Source: Candidatus Sulfopaludibacter sp. SbA3 (lineage in GTDB: Bacteria; Acidobacteriota; Terriglobia; Bryobacterales; Bryobacteraceae). Taken from it: a stretch of 60,147 bases of DNA. The stretch lies in assembly GCA_945861625.1 (NCBI GenBank), contig CAMAVI010000013.1:1-60147 (forward strand), written 5' to 3'. The position numbers and the translations under genes were made by a program. The first letter of the stretch is position 1. Every line of letters starts with the position of its first letter. The notes under the pieces were generated by a model. It did no database searches. It saw only the letters and a list, made by a program, of their open reading frames with translations, and was not told the DNA's origin. Positions 38,260 to 48,322 of this stretch are shown in pieces.

Positions 38260-39365
38260 TCGTTGCCGGCGTCATGAGCGGCACCTCGCTCGACGGCATT
38301 GATGTCGCGATCGTGGACATTCGCCGCCAGCGCGGCCGCCTGCGCGTGGTGCCGATCGTTTTCGAATCGGCGCGTTACCCCAAGGCCGTGCGTGAAGCGC
38401 TACTCGCAGTCTCCAACGCGATGACGCACACGGCCACCATCGCCCGTCTGCATTTCCTGCTCGGTGAGCTGTACGCCGAAGCGATTCAGCGGGCCTCGCG
38501 CCGGATCACGCCCGACCTGATCGGCATGCACGGCCAGACGATATTCCATGAAGGCCAGCCGGTCGAATACATGGGCCATCGCGTACGCAGCACACTGCAA
38601 ATCGGTGAGGCGGCGGTCGTCGCGGAGCGCACGGGCATCCGCGTGATTTCGAACTTCCGGGAACGCGATGTGGCTGCCGGGGGCCAAGGCGCGCCGCTCG
38701 TGCCGTTGGCCGATTACCTGCTGTTCGCCCGCGAGGATGCGAACCGGGCAGCGCTGAATATCGGAGGGATTGCGAACATCACGCTGCTTCCCCCCGGCGT
38801 TGCGCCGGAAAAAGTCATCGCCTTTGACATAGGCCCCGGCAACATGGCGATCGACGAGCTGGTGCGCCAGAGGACCGATGGCCAGAAGCAATTCGACCGC
38901 AATGGGGCCATCGCGCGCAAGGGGAAGCTGCATGAGCGCTTGCTCGCGGCCATGCTTGGCGATCCGTATTTCAAGATGAATCCGCCCAAGAGCACCGGCC
39001 GCGAGCGCTTTGGCCGCGAGTTTGTCAACGGATTGATCGCGACGGGTGTTTCCTTCGAAGACCTGATCGCAACGGCGACTGAGTTCACGGCCCGGTCGAT
39101 TGCGCTGGCGGTTCCAGCCGGCGTGGAACTGATTGCCTCCGGTGGCGGCGTGCACAATAAATGGCTGATGCAGCGCCTGACGGAGTTGCTACCCAAGGGC
39201 GCGACCCTTCAGTCGAGCGCGGAATACGGCATCGATCCGGACGCCAAGGAAGCCATCGCGTTCGCCGTACTGGCGTATCAGTTTGCCAAGAAGCAACCCG
39301 GCAATCTGCCGTCCGTCACTGGCGCGCGGCGTCCGGTCTTGCTGGGGAAGGACTCTCCGGCTTAG
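38256..39365 (+). CDS. anmK: Anhydro-N-acetylmuramic acid kinase
   Basis: A 369-residue sugar kinase that phosphorylates and opens 1,6-anhydro-MurNAc during recycling of peptidoglycan turnover products. The N-terminal VMSGTSLDGID (7-17) binds ATP. Further motifs are LIGMHGQTIFHE, NIGGIANIT, AFDIGPGNMAID and the C-terminal IASGGGVHN. Complete. Overlaps the mutS stop by 4 bases, so it is coupled to it. Confidence 0.93.
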   Translation: MIVAGVMSGTSLDGIDVAIVDIRRQRGRLRVVPIVFESARYPKAVREALLAVSNAMTHTATIARLHFLLGELYAEAIQRASRRITPDLIGMHGQTIFHEGQPVEYMGHRVRSTLQIGEAAVVAERTGIRVISNFRERDVAAGGQGAPLVPLADYLLFAREDANRAALNIGGIANITLLPPGVAPEKVIAFDIGPGNMAIDELVRQRTDGQKQFDRNGAIARKGKLHERLLAAMLGDPYFKMNPPKSTGRERFGREFVNGLIATGVSFEDLIATATEFTARSIALAVPAGVELIASGGGVHNKWLMQRLTELLPKGATLQSSAEYGIDPDAKEAIAFAVLAYQFAKKQPGNLPSVTGARRPVLLGKDSPA

Positions 39366-39447
39366 CGCTGACGGCCACAGGTTTCGCTGCCTTATTCGCG
39401 GAAGCGAGCCGCACGTCGTTCAGAATTTCGCGCACGTATTTCTTCAT
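39316..39447 (-). CDS. Possible 43-residue ORF antisense to the anmK end
   Basis: Starts MKKYVREILNDVRLASANKA and ends RPDAARQ. The first half looks protein-like (amphipathic, basic) but no clear ribosome binding site is visible. The 3' part lies over the anmK 3' end. It lies 78 bp after the leuD stop in the same direction. Weak support; could be chance. Confidence 0.25.
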   Translation of the reverse strand: MKKYVREILNDVRLASANKAAKPVAVSAKPESPSPARPDAARQ

Positions 39448-39524
39448 GCCCCGATGATGCGCACAGAGCGGCTCACGGGGCGAGCGTCACGCAGCCATCT
39501 GACTCAGTTTGCAGTGGAAACGAA

Positions 39525-40118
39525 TTATGCCAGCGTGTTAATGGAACCCACGCGCGCGGCTTCGAACGTGGCGATGGCAGGCTCTTGCTTCAGCACGTAG
39601 CCCAGCTCATCGACACCTTCGAGTAGGCACTGCTTGGCGAAAGAATCGATGGGGAACTCAACGGCATTGCCGCCCGGCAAGATTAGCTTTTGATTTGCCA
39701 GATCCACTTTCAGAACAATGCCCGGCCACTTCAGCAGTTCGGCGTGAATGTCGGGTGGAATGATGATTGGCAAGAGTCCGTTCTTCAGTGAGTTACCCTT
39801 GAAAATGTCGGCGAAGGACGTGCTGACCACGGCACGGAAGCCGTATTGCACCAGCGCCCACGGAGCGTGCTCGCGCGAACTGCCGCATCCGAAGTTGTCG
39901 CCCGCGATCAGGATCCGCGCGCCTTGCGCGGCGGGCTTGTTGAGCACAAATTCGGCATTCGGCGAACCGTCCGGATTGTAGCGCCAGTCGCGAAACAAGT
40001 TGCCGCCCAAGCCTTCCATCGAAGTGGTCTTGAGAAACCGCGCGGGGATGATCTGATCGGTATCGATGTTGTCGATCGGAAGCACAACCGTCTTGCTTTC
40101 CAAGTTTTCGAATTTCAT
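39525..40118 (-). CDS. leuD: 3-isopropylmalate dehydratase small subunit
   Basis: A 197-residue swivelling subunit of isopropylmalate isomerase (leucine synthesis). Hallmarks are [35 protein letters not shown] and [17 protein letters not shown]. It starts in the base after the leuC stop. Last gene of the leu operon. Confidence 0.95.
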   Translation of the reverse strand: MKFENLESKTVVLPIDNIDTDQIIPARFLKTTSMEGLGGNLFRDWRYNPDGSPNAEFVLNKPAAQGARILIAGDNFGCGSSREHAPWALVQYGFRAVVSTSFADIFKGNSLKNGLLPIIIPPDIHAELLKWPGIVLKVDLANQKLILPGGNAVEFPIDSFAKQCLLEGVDELGYVLKQEPAIATFEAARVGSINTLA

Positions 40119-41522
40119 CTAGAGGCTCCTCGCATCGGTCACCACGCCGGCGACGGCGCTGGCGGCGGCAGTCTGCGGGCTGGCCAGCAACGTCCGCCCG
40201 CCTTTGCCCTGCCGGCCTTCGAAGTTCCGGTTACTTGTGGACACGCTGTATTGACCCGGTTCTAACTGGTCCCCGTTCATGGCCAGGCACATCGAGCAGC
40301 CCGCTTCACGGAAATCGGCACCGGCTTCGCGGAAGATTTTGTCGAGCCCTTCGGCCTCGGCCTGCATCTTCACCTGCTGCGACCCGGGCACGACGAGCAT
40401 GCGCACTTTCGGATTCACCTTGCGGCCCTTGATCACGGCTGCCGCCGCGCGCAAATCCGAAATGCGCGAGTTGGTGCAGCTCCCCACGAAGACCACATCG
40501 ATAGGGTGGCCCTTCAGCGGCACGCCCGGCTTGAGGTCCATGTATTTCAGGGCTTTTTCGAGATTGGAGCGTTCCAGCGGATCGGATACCTGCGCGGGAT
40601 CGGGAATCAGGCCGGAGATCGGAATTCCCATGCCGGGATTAGTGCCGAAGGTAACCATGGGCTCGAGCGAGCTCGCATCGAGAACCAACTGTTTGGCGTA
40701 GGCCGCGCCGGCGTCGGTGGAAAGTTGCTTCCAGCGCTCCAGTGCCGCGTCCCAATCCGCGCCTTTGGGTGCATGGGGCCTGTCCGCCAGATATTCGTAC
40801 GTCACATCATCGGGGGCAACCAGGCCCGCGCGTGCGCCGCCTTCAATCGACATGTTGCAGATGGTCATCCGCTCTTCCATCGACAGTCCGCGGATCGTCG
40901 ATCCCGTAAATTCAAAGACGCACCCGGTGCCGCCGCCGATGCCGATCTTCGCAATCACAGCCAGGATGATGTCTTTGGCGGTAACGCCGGACCGCAACTT
41001 GCCATCCACGCGAATCTCATAAGTGCCGGAGGGCTTCTGCAACAGGCACTGCGTGGCGAGAACGTGGCCTACTTCACTGGTGCCGATGCCGAAGGCCAAC
41101 GCGCCGAAGGCTCCGTGCGTAGCGGTGTGGCTGTCTCCGCACACGATGGTCATGCCGGGCTGCGTGAAGCCTTGCTCGGGACCCATGACGTGCACGATGC
41201 CCTGCTTGTCGCTATCCAGCGTGTAGAGAGGAATGCCGAACTCCGCGCAGTTCTTCTCCATCTGCTTGAGCTGCGCCGCGCCGGCTTGATCCAGCATGGG
41301 CAGGTGGCGCGGCGTGGTCGGAGTCGAGTGATCCATCGTAGCGACCGTCAGATCCGGTCGGCGGACTTTCAAGCCGCGCTCGCGTAGCGTCTGGAACGCC
41401 TGCGGCGTGGTGACTTCATGACACAGGTGCAGATCGATATACAGCAGCGCGGGCGCGCCCTCGCGTTGCGCGACAACGTGGCTGTCCCAGATCTTCTCGA
41501 CAATCGTGCGGGGTTTGCTCAT
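40119..41522 (-). CDS. leuC: 3-isopropylmalate dehydratase large subunit
   Basis: A 467-residue aconitase-family subunit carrying a [4Fe-4S] cluster. Cluster ligands are the Cys in [13 protein letters not shown] (about 345) and the pair in GCSMCLAMN (about 405). MDHSTPT and [12 protein letters not shown] are substrate-binding signatures. Complete, and works with LeuD to convert 2-isopropylmalate to 3-isopropylmalate. Confidence 0.96.
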   Translation of the reverse strand: MSKPRTIVEKIWDSHVVAQREGAPALLYIDLHLCHEVTTPQAFQTLRERGLKVRRPDLTVATMDHSTPTTPRHLPMLDQAGAAQLKQMEKNCAEFGIPLYTLDSDKQGIVHVMGPEQGFTQPGMTIVCGDSHTATHGAFGALAFGIGTSEVGHVLATQCLLQKPSGTYEIRVDGKLRSGVTAKDIILAVIAKIGIGGGTGCVFEFTGSTIRGLSMEERMTICNMSIEGGARAGLVAPDDVTYEYLADRPHAPKGADWDAALERWKQLSTDAGAAYAKQLVLDASSLEPMVTFGTNPGMGIPISGLIPDPAQVSDPLERSNLEKALKYMDLKPGVPLKGHPIDVVFVGSCTNSRISDLRAAAAVIKGRKVNPKVRMLVVPGSQQVKMQAEAEGLDKIFREAGADFREAGCSMCLAMNGDQLEPGQYSVSTSNRNFEGRQGKGGRTLLASPQTAAASAVAGVVTDARSL

Positions 41523-41531
41523 GGGGTTTAC

Positions 41532-42602
41532 TTACAATGCCTCACTCACAGCCTTGCCGACCTGGTCGGTGGTGGCCGGAGTTCCTTTGGGTTTCAGATC
41601 CGCCGTGACGCGGCCGGACGCCAGCACCTTGCCCACCGCGTCGTTGACCGCATTGGCTTCCTTGATCAATCCGAACGTGTATTCAAGCATCGCGGCCACA
41701 CTGCCGATCGCTCCGAACGGATTGGCCTTGTTCTGTCCTGCGATGTCGGGAGCGGAACCGTGCACGGGCTCGTACAATCCTTTGATGACGCCCTCCGCGT
41801 TGGCCGCGCCAAGAGACGCCGACGGCAGCATACCAATGGACCCGGCCAGGATGCCGCCGATGTCGCTCAGAATATCGCCGAACGTATTTTCGGTCAGCAT
41901 CACGTCGAACTGCGTGGGGCGCAGCACCATTTGCATGGCGGCATTATCCACCAGCACGTGCTCCAGTTGAATGTCTGGATACTGCGCGGCGACTTCGATC
42001 ACCACCTTGCGCCAGAACTGGGAGACCTCGAGGACGTTGGACTTGTCGACGCTCGTGACCTTCTTGCGGCGGTTCCGCGCCAGCTTGAACGCGGTGTGCG
42101 TGACTCGTTCAACCTCGCCGCGCGTGTAAGCCATGGTATTGAAGCCGCGGTTTTCGTCGATGCCACGTGGCTGACTGTAGTAGAGTCCACCCGTCAGTTC
42201 GCGTACGATGATCATGTCCGTGCCGCTGATCACGTGATTCTTGAGCGGCGAGGACTCGATCAATTCCGGATACGTGCGCACCGGACGTAGATTAGCGTAG
42301 ACATCCAGCAGAGAACGCAGCTCCAGAAGTCCCTTCTCCGGCCGCTGGCTCGGCGGCGCGCTGTCGAACTCGGGCAGGCCTACCGCGCCCATCAGAATCG
42401 CGTCAACGCCTTGCGCCTTCGTCCGCGTGTCATCCGGGAAAGGCGTGCCGGTCTTATGAATGGCGATGCCGCCCAGTAGTCCTTCGGTCAGTTCAAGAGT
42501 GTGGCCGAATTTCTTGGCTACGGCATGGAGCACGTCCACGGCCGCACGGGTCACTTCGGTGCCGATGCCGTCACCGGGAAGAATCAGGATTTTCAGGTTC
42601 AT
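41532..42602 (-). CDS. leuB: 3-isopropylmalate dehydrogenase
   Basis: A 356-residue NAD-dependent oxidative decarboxylase, third step of leucine synthesis. Motifs are LPGDGIGTEV at the start, RELTGGLYYSQPRG, the catalytic Lys/Asp region VDKSNVLE, and the family signature TFGDILSDIGGILAGSIGML. EPVHGSAPDIAGQ is also conserved. It lies 9 bp before leuC. Confidence 0.96.
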   Translation of the reverse strand: MNLKILILPGDGIGTEVTRAAVDVLHAVAKKFGHTLELTEGLLGGIAIHKTGTPFPDDTRTKAQGVDAILMGAVGLPEFDSAPPSQRPEKGLLELRSLLDVYANLRPVRTYPELIESSPLKNHVISGTDMIIVRELTGGLYYSQPRGIDENRGFNTMAYTRGEVERVTHTAFKLARNRRKKVTSVDKSNVLEVSQFWRKVVIEVAAQYPDIQLEHVLVDNAAMQMVLRPTQFDVMLTENTFGDILSDIGGILAGSIGMLPSASLGAANAEGVIKGLYEPVHGSAPDIAGQNKANPFGAIGSVAAMLEYTFGLIKEANAVNDAVGKVLASGRVTADLKPKGTPATTDQVGKAVSEAL

Positions 42603-42614
42603 TATGAAGTTGGT

Positions 42615-43787
42615 CTAGCTGGCGCGCGCCGACTTGGTTTCCTCGACCACCTCGCGCGCCACCGCGGAAATTTCGTCGTTCCGAAGGCCTTTCTTGCGAT
42701 CCGCCAGCGTCGTAAAGCGATGGTACACGGCTTCGAGCTGCTCTTTGGTCAGCGCGAACCCCAGGTCTTCACAGCGTTTGGCGAGTGCGTGGCGGCCGCT
42801 GTGCTTGCCCAATACCAGGCGGCTTTCCGGCACACCGACGCTCTTAGGTTCGATGATCTCATAGGTGGTCCGCTCTTTGAGGTAGCCGTCCTGATGGATG
42901 CCGGCCTCGTGCGCGAACGCGTTCTCGCCGACAATGGCCTTGTTCGGTTGCGGTCCGAAGGTGATGATCGAAGCCAGCAACTGGCTGGCCGGATACAAGT
43001 GCTCGGTGACGATCTTGGTCTCAAACGGCAAGCGGTCGGGGCGGGTCTTGAACGCCATCACGATTTCTTCCAGCGCGGCGTTGCCCGCGCGCTCGCCGAT
43101 GCCGTTGATGGTGCACTCGATCTGGCGCGCGCCATTTTGCACGGCGGCGATGGAGTTGGCAACGGCCAGGCCCAGGTCGTCATGGCAGTGAACGCTGACC
43201 ACCGCCGTGTTGCCCAGCGCTTTCGACATGCGGCCAATCAAAGCGCCGTATTCATCGGGTACCGAAAAGCCCACCGTGTCCGGCAGATTCACGGTACGCG
43301 CGCCGGCGGCTACGACGGCCTTGCATACCTCTTCCAGATAATCCCAATCCGTGCGGGTGGCGTCTTCAGCGGAGAATTCGACGTCATCCACATACGAGCG
43401 CGCGAGCGTAACCGCGGCGGCCGCTTCCTCTAACACCTGCTGCCGGGACTTCTTCAGCTTGAACTTGAGGTGAATATCGCTGGTGGCGATGAACGTGTGA
43501 ATGCGCGCGCGCTTGGCGTTCTTGAGCGATTGCGCCGCGCGCTCGACGTCCAACTTATTGGAACGCGCCAAGGCGGCAACATTCACCCACGGGAATTCGC
43601 GCGCCACGGCGCCTACCGCTTCGAAATCGCCATCCGAAGCGATCGGGAACCCGGCTTCCAGAATATCCACGCCCAGATCCACCAGCTTCGCCGCCATCTT
43701 CAGCTTTTCCGGCACGTTCATGCTGCAGCCGGGGGATTGCTCTCCATCGCGAAGGGTGGTGTCGAATATGTATACTCGGTCAGCCAT
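42615..43787 (-). CDS. leuA: 2-isopropylmalate synthase, short form
   Basis: A 390-residue TIM-barrel enzyme condensing 2-ketoisovalerate with acetyl-CoA, first step of leucine synthesis. [13 protein letters not shown] at 9-21 binds metal, as do SVHCHDD and the [10 protein letters not shown] region. Typical LeuA proteins have about 510 residues; here the C-terminal dimer domain that senses leucine is absent, so feedback inhibition should be missing or different. Homocitrate or citramalate synthase activity is possible, but the leuBCD context supports LeuA. An AGAGGACTT precedes the ATG. Confidence 0.9.
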   Translation of the reverse strand: MADRVYIFDTTLRDGEQSPGCSMNVPEKLKMAAKLVDLGVDILEAGFPIASDGDFEAVGAVAREFPWVNVAALARSNKLDVERAAQSLKNAKRARIHTFIATSDIHLKFKLKKSRQQVLEEAAAAVTLARSYVDDVEFSAEDATRTDWDYLEEVCKAVVAAGARTVNLPDTVGFSVPDEYGALIGRMSKALGNTAVVSVHCHDDLGLAVANSIAAVQNGARQIECTINGIGERAGNAALEEIVMAFKTRPDRLPFETKIVTEHLYPASQLLASIITFGPQPNKAIVGENAFAHEAGIHQDGYLKERTTYEIIEPKSVGVPESRLVLGKHSGRHALAKRCEDLGFALTKEQLEAVYHRFTTLADRKKGLRNDEISAVAREVVEETKSARAS

Positions 43788-43804
43788 AAGTCCTCTTAAC
43801 TTCG

Positions 43805-43833
43805 ATTATCCAGCCAGCTTTCAAATTTAGCAA
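43805..43833 (-). promoter_or_regulatory. leuA operon promoter
   Basis: On the minus strand TTGCTA (43833-43828), a 17-bp spacer, and GATAAT (43810-43805), 17 bp before the leuA ATG. The direct repeat CAAATT-TAG-CAAATT (43822-43836) overlaps the -35 and would be a plausible LysR-type contact site. Confidence 0.55.
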
Positions 43834-43854
43834 ATTGATAATATTGGATGGTTG

Positions 43855-43868
43855 TATAATAACTACAA
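43855..43868 (+). promoter_or_regulatory. -10 of the LysR-type gene, leaderless arrangement
   Basis: Consensus TATAAT at 43855-43860 lies 8 bp before the ATG at 43869. No Shine-Dalgarno fits between them, so the mRNA probably begins at or within 1-2 nt of the start codon. The -35 is unclear. Confidence 0.55.
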
Positions 43869-44744
43869 ATGGAGCTGCATCCACTTCGTGTATTTTTGAC
43901 GGTTGCCTCCGAGAAAAGTTTCTCCCGCGCGGCTGAGCGTCTGCTCCGGACGCAGCCCGCTATCTCATTGTCCATACAGCGGTTAGAATCGGAAATGGGC
44001 GAGAAATTGATTGACCGTTCGGCCAAGGATCTCTTACTTACCGACGCCGGCAAGATCGTCCTGGAATACGCCCGCCGGTTTGAGAACCTGCAAGGGGAGC
44101 TCGAAAATGCGCTCGCGGAGATGCGCGACAAGTCCGCCGGCCGCCTGACCATCGGCGCCAACGAGTCGTGCACCTTGTATTTGCTCGACCACATTGAGCG
44201 CTACCGCGGCACTTACCCGCGCATCAAAGTCCAGGTGCGGCGCAGCCTGTCAAGCAAGATTCCCAGCGAACTCATTGATGGTGACCTCGAGTTAGGAATC
44301 CTGACGTACGACCCGGAAGACGACCGGCTGGTTTCCAAAGTGATCTATCACGATCACCTGGCGTTCGTCGTCTCACCGGGGCACAAACTCGCCGCGCGCA
44401 GCGACGTCTCCATCATGGAGTTGGGCACGGAGAACTTCATCGCGCACAACGTAGTTTCTCCGTATCGAGCCGTGGTGCTGCGCGAATTTCAGCGCCACAA
44501 GGTTCCCCTCAGAATGGACCTCGAAATGCCGACCATCGAGGCGATCCGCAAGATGGTGCAGCGCAACGAAGGCGTCGCGTTCCTCCCGCGCATGTGCGTC
44601 AACGAGGAGATCGCGCAAGGAATTCTACACGAAGTGCGCGTGAAAGAAATGAACGTGGACCGCAAGATTCACCTGGTGTATCCGGCACGGCGGGCCCTCA
44701 GTCATGCCGCGCAGGCGTTCCTGGAGTTGGTGCAGAGTTCCTAG
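43869..44744 (+). CDS. LysR-family transcription regulator
   Basis: A 291-residue regulator. The N-terminal winged HTH has FLTVASEKSFSRAAERLLRTQPAISLSIQRLE. A ligand domain of the periplasmic-binding type begins at about 90 (GRLTIGANESCTLYLL). Divergent from leuA with 81 bp between starts, so it probably controls the leu operon in response to a pathway intermediate, as many divergent LysR proteins do. Its stop abuts the ATG of the epimerase. Confidence 0.9.
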   Translation: MELHPLRVFLTVASEKSFSRAAERLLRTQPAISLSIQRLESEMGEKLIDRSAKDLLLTDAGKIVLEYARRFENLQGELENALAEMRDKSAGRLTIGANESCTLYLLDHIERYRGTYPRIKVQVRRSLSSKIPSELIDGDLELGILTYDPEDDRLVSKVIYHDHLAFVVSPGHKLAARSDVSIMELGTENFIAHNVVSPYRAVVLREFQRHKVPLRMDLEMPTIEAIRKMVQRNEGVAFLPRMCVNEEIAQGILHEVRVKEMNVDRKIHLVYPARRALSHAAQAFLELVQSS

Positions 44745-45569
44745 ATGAACGTGAAGATGAACGCGAAGCCGGAGGTCTTGATTCTCGGCTGCGGCTATAC
44801 CGGACAGCGTGTGGCCCGGCGCTTCCTCGCCAAGGGTGCCAACGTTACAGCCACAACACGCGACCCGCGGCGGCTCGCGAAGCTGGGATGCAACGTCATC
44901 AATGTTGCTGAAATGGGCGGAGCCGAACTGCCCCAGCACCTGCAGCCCGGAATGCTGGTTCTGTATTCGATCCCGCCCGCTGGTCCGGCGAATATGTTGA
45001 GCGCGCTGCGAGGATACGCGTCACGTATCGTCTACTTGTCCTCGACGGCGGTGTATGGCAGCGCCACGCTGGTGGACGAAAATACGGCGGTGGATCCAAG
45101 CACGGAAGCAGCGCGCGCCCGCCTGGATTCCGAAAAATCGATCGCGGAAGGCCCGTGGTCGTCACTCGTCTTGCGGCCCGCCGCGATTTACGGGCCTGGC
45201 CGCGGAGTGCAGGAATCCATACAGCGCGGTGAGCACAGCGTGAGCGATCGCTACGTGAGCCGGATCCACGTGGATGACCTCGCGGCCCACGCCGAGGCGG
45301 CATTGCTTTCGATGCTCACGGGCGCGTATCCGGTAGCTGACGAAGAGCCTTGCACATCGCGCGAAATCGCTGAGTTCTGCGCGAAGCTGCTGAACGTTCC
45401 CGTGGAGGGAACGCATGCAGGCTACGCGGGACGAGCGCCAAGATTCGCGAATAACCGTCGCGTGGATGGCTCGGCGATCCGCAAGGCGCTGGGCATTACG
45501 TTGCAATATCCTTCCTATTGGGTGGGTGTTCCGGCGGCTCTCGCCGCCGCGGCCAAGGGAGAGGAATGA
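44745..45569 (+). CDS. NAD-dependent epimerase/dehydratase family protein
   Basis: A 274-residue Rossmann-fold protein of the extended SDR class. The nucleotide-binding motif is LGCGYTGQRVARR (about 14-26). YLSSTAVYG holds the Ser and Tyr of the active site, although the usual YxxxK pair is replaced by an Arg-rich stretch (AARARLDSEK). LRPAAIYGPGRG is conserved. Similar to the YeeZ group, whose substrate is unknown. The ATG directly follows the LysR stop. Confidence 0.8.
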   Translation: MNVKMNAKPEVLILGCGYTGQRVARRFLAKGANVTATTRDPRRLAKLGCNVINVAEMGGAELPQHLQPGMLVLYSIPPAGPANMLSALRGYASRIVYLSSTAVYGSATLVDENTAVDPSTEAARARLDSEKSIAEGPWSSLVLRPAAIYGPGRGVQESIQRGEHSVSDRYVSRIHVDDLAAHAEAALLSMLTGAYPVADEEPCTSREIAEFCAKLLNVPVEGTHAGYAGRAPRFANNRRVDGSAIRKALGITLQYPSYWVGVPAALAAAAKGEE

Positions 45570-45586
45570 GCTTCTTCGCCGGGCGG

Positions 45587-45934
45587 TCAGCGTACCGGGC
45601 GCATCACGATCCGATCGGACTTGCAGGAATCGCGCAGTACTTCCCTGTTGCACCGCCGCCCCGCCAGGTCCTCCGTGAGGCACGCCCGCACTTCCTGTAG
45701 ATAGCGCCCATTGCCGCTGCACAGCACCACCAGACTGTCATCGGGAAGCCTTGGATTGGCACGGGCAAAATCCTGCCGCAGTTGGGCCGGACTCAACGTG
45801 ATTGTCTGTCCGGGAGCCTTGTAGCGCGGGGGAATCTGGATGCTCTGGAAGGCCTCGGTTGCCTCTTCAAAGTAGTCCCTGGGCGGCAGACCACTGCAGG
45901 TGCCGTGCCTTAACTGGCTGATAGGGTTCGCGGG
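45587..45934 (-). pseudogene. RNase T2 family ribonuclease remnant (5' part missing)
   Basis: The minus-strand frame is open from 45934 to the stop at 45587. It holds RHGTCSGLPPRDYFEEA, the second active-site motif (CAS II, KHGTCSG) of RNase T2. This is followed by a family-like C-terminus (LSPAQLRQDFARANP and SLVVLCSGNGRYLQEVRACL) and two more Cys. The first active-site motif and about 100 N-terminal residues are absent, and a TAG at 45935-45937 closes the frame. A signal peptide, expected for this periplasmic enzyme, is also absent. It looks like the tail of a broken gene. Confidence 0.7.
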
Positions 45935-45993
45935 CTAGTGGCCAACGGCTCATGCAATGCGTCCGCCTTGACGGTCGCGCTATTGTTAAAGAA

Positions 45994-47886
45994 ATGGGAG
46001 TGGCCGTTCTTTCTAATCGCAGCGCCGAGCTGCGCCAGGCTCTGAAAGACCGCATCGTGGTTGCCGATGGCGCGATGGGCACCGCCTTGTATTCCAAAGG
46101 CGTGTTCATGAACCGGTGTTATGACGAACTGAATCTGTCGCTGCCCTCCATGGTGCGCGACGTACACCAGGAATACATTCGCGCCGGCGCCGAGCTGATC
46201 GAAACCAACACTTTCGGAGCCAATCGTAAGCGCCTGGGCGCCTTCGGATTCGCCGAAAAGCTGCGGGCCATCAACCAGGCCGGCGTGCGTATCGCGAAAG
46301 AAGCCGCGCGCGATCAGGTTTTCGTCGCCGGTGCGATGGGGCCTCTTGGCGCCCGCTTGGAACCGTTGGGACCCGTGAGCTTCGCCGAAGCGCGCGAATT
46401 GTTCCGCGAGCAGGCGGAAGCGTTGGCCGAAGCCGGCGTCGACGCGATCATCCTGGAAACTTTCCGCGATCTGGACGAGCTGCGCGAAGCCGTGCTGGCC
46501 GTGCGCCAGGCCGCCGGGCGCGAGCTTCCCCTGCTCGCTCAAATTACCATCGAAGACGATGGGACGCTGCAAGACGGAACGTCGGTCGAAATCGCCACGC
46601 GTGCGCTGGATCAATGGCCGGTGGATGTCATCGGGTTGAACTGTTCCTCGGGGCCCCGCGTGCTGCTGGAAGCCATCGAAGTGATGGCGCTGCATACCCG
46701 CAAGCCGCTCAGCGCCATGCCCAACGCGGGTTTGCCGGTGACGGTGGAAGGGCGCAATTTGTATCTGTGCTCGCCGGAATACATGGCGCAGTATTCGCGC
46801 CGCTTCCTGGAAGCCGGAGCCAAAGTTATCGGCGGCTGCTGCGGCACCACGCCCGCGCACATCAAAGAAATCCGCAACGAAGCGCGCGCGTTTTTGCCGG
46901 GACGCTACGCGGCGGTAGTGAGCGTTCCCGAGCCCACCGAGCGAGCCAAATCGCTGCCGGCGATTCCTGTGGAGAAGCGCAGTGAGCTGGGCGCGAAACT
47001 TGCCGCGGGACGCTTCGTGTCTTTTGTGGAGATCCTGCCGCCGCGCGGCGTGGACCCCTCCAAGGAAATTGCCGGCGCGGCGCTGTGCAAGGCCGCCGGA
47101 ATCGATTGCATCAACGTACCCGATGGGCCGCGAGCCAGCGCCCGGCTGAGCGCGCAGGTCACCTGCCAGTTGATTCAGAAGGACGCGGGCATCGAAGCCG
47201 TGCTGCACTTCTGCTGCCGCGACCGCAACATCCTGGGCATCCAAAGTGAATTATTGGGCGCGCACGCCGCGGGGGTCCGCAACCTGATCTGCATTACGGG
47301 CGATCCTCCGCGCATGGGGATTTACCCGGACGCCAGCGCGGTGTTCGACGTCGACGCGATCGGCCTGATCCGCATCGCCAGCCACTTGAACCACGGCCTG
47401 GATCTGGGCGGCAACGCCATGGGTTCGCAGACTTCCCTGCTCATCGGCGCGGGAGCCAATCCCGGATCGGTGCACATTGAAGAGGAATTGCACCGGCTCG
47501 AAAAGAAGGTGGAAGCTGGCGCCGACTACTTCGTTACGCAGCCCGTGTTTGATCTGAATTTACTCGAAGCGTTCATCAAGCGCACCGAGCAATACAAGCT
47601 CCCCATCATCGCGGGCATCTGGCCGCTCACCAGCTTCCGCAACGCCGAGTTCATGGTGAACGAACTGCGCGTGCCCGTCCCGGCTGAGTACATGGAGCAG
47701 ATGCGCGGCGCTCAGGACGCCGAATCCGCCCGCGCCGCCGGCGTGGCCATCGCACGTGAGATGCTGGAGCGCTCGCAACCCATGACCGCCGGCGTGCAGC
47801 TCAGCGCTCCCTTCGGCCGCTACGAAATGGCCATCGAAGTGGCGCAGGTGATTCGGACTCATATGAGCGACGATGCACGCGGGTGA
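45994..47886 (+). CDS. Bifunctional homocysteine S-methyltransferase / methylenetetrahydrofolate reductase
   Basis: A 630-residue fusion. The N-terminal homocysteine methyltransferase (about 1-300) has DGAMGTALY, ETNTFGANR, and zinc Cys residues in GLNCSSGP (about 215) and GGCCGTTP (about 280). The C-terminal MTHFR (about 330-620) has FVEILPPRGVD, FCCRDRN, LICITGDPPRMG and YFVTQPVFD. Such YitJ-like fusions couple reduction of methylene-THF to methionine synthesis or repair of S-methyl donors. The frame is open to 45952; 45994 (MGVAVLSNRS) fits the family better, though its ribosome binding site is weak. Confidence 0.88.
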   Translation: MGVAVLSNRSAELRQALKDRIVVADGAMGTALYSKGVFMNRCYDELNLSLPSMVRDVHQEYIRAGAELIETNTFGANRKRLGAFGFAEKLRAINQAGVRIAKEAARDQVFVAGAMGPLGARLEPLGPVSFAEARELFREQAEALAEAGVDAIILETFRDLDELREAVLAVRQAAGRELPLLAQITIEDDGTLQDGTSVEIATRALDQWPVDVIGLNCSSGPRVLLEAIEVMALHTRKPLSAMPNAGLPVTVEGRNLYLCSPEYMAQYSRRFLEAGAKVIGGCCGTTPAHIKEIRNEARAFLPGRYAAVVSVPEPTERAKSLPAIPVEKRSELGAKLAAGRFVSFVEILPPRGVDPSKEIAGAALCKAAGIDCINVPDGPRASARLSAQVTCQLIQKDAGIEAVLHFCCRDRNILGIQSELLGAHAAGVRNLICITGDPPRMGIYPDASAVFDVDAIGLIRIASHLNHGLDLGGNAMGSQTSLLIGAGANPGSVHIEEELHRLEKKVEAGADYFVTQPVFDLNLLEAFIKRTEQYKLPIIAGIWPLTSFRNAEFMVNELRVPVPAEYMEQMRGAQDAESARAAGVAIAREMLERSQPMTAGVQLSAPFGRYEMAIEVAQVIRTHMSDDARG

Positions 47887-47914
47887 AGGCCGCGTACAAC
47901 GGGCACAAGCGGAA

Positions 47915-48322
47915 TTACCGCCTTACAGCCCAATCTTCAATACTGAGATCGTCCACTTCACGAAAGTGAGCGTCACGCGTTACCAACGTCATCTGGTGGC
48001 GCAATGCGCTCGCCGCGATCCAGATGTCGTTCTCCGGCAGAGGCCGGCCCTTTTCCTGCAAACGCCGCTTGAGCCGCCCGTATTCGCGAGCAACTTCGAT
48101 ATCGCATGAGACAATCGCACGGCCACTCGCGAACTGTTCTACTGTTTTGGTGTTTTCCGAGGGCCGGCCCGACTTAGCGGCTCCGAAAAACAATTCGCCA
48201 ATGGCAATTGCAGGGAGAAAGACTTCCGGCGCCCGCTCCAGGTTTGATCATACGGTGTCGTCTCCTTGCAACAGGGCGCTGACGATGTTCGTGTCCAGAA
48301 GAAATCTACCAGGTGCTGGCAT
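47915..48322 (-). pseudogene. VapC-type PIN toxin with an in-frame UGA
   Basis: One continuous frame of 136 codons starts ATG at 48322 (MPAPGRFLLDTNIVSALL), hits TGA at codon 25 (48248-48250), and continues without shift through APEVFLPAIAIGELFFGA to NDIWIAASALRHQMTLVTRD and the stop at 47915. The PIN acidic residues (Asp in LLDTN, Glu in GELFFG, Asp in ENDIWIA and TRD) are all kept. The TGA sits between them, where related toxins have an ordinary residue, so the toxin is probably inactive unless read through. It overlaps the antitoxin gene by 17 bp. Confidence 0.75.
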
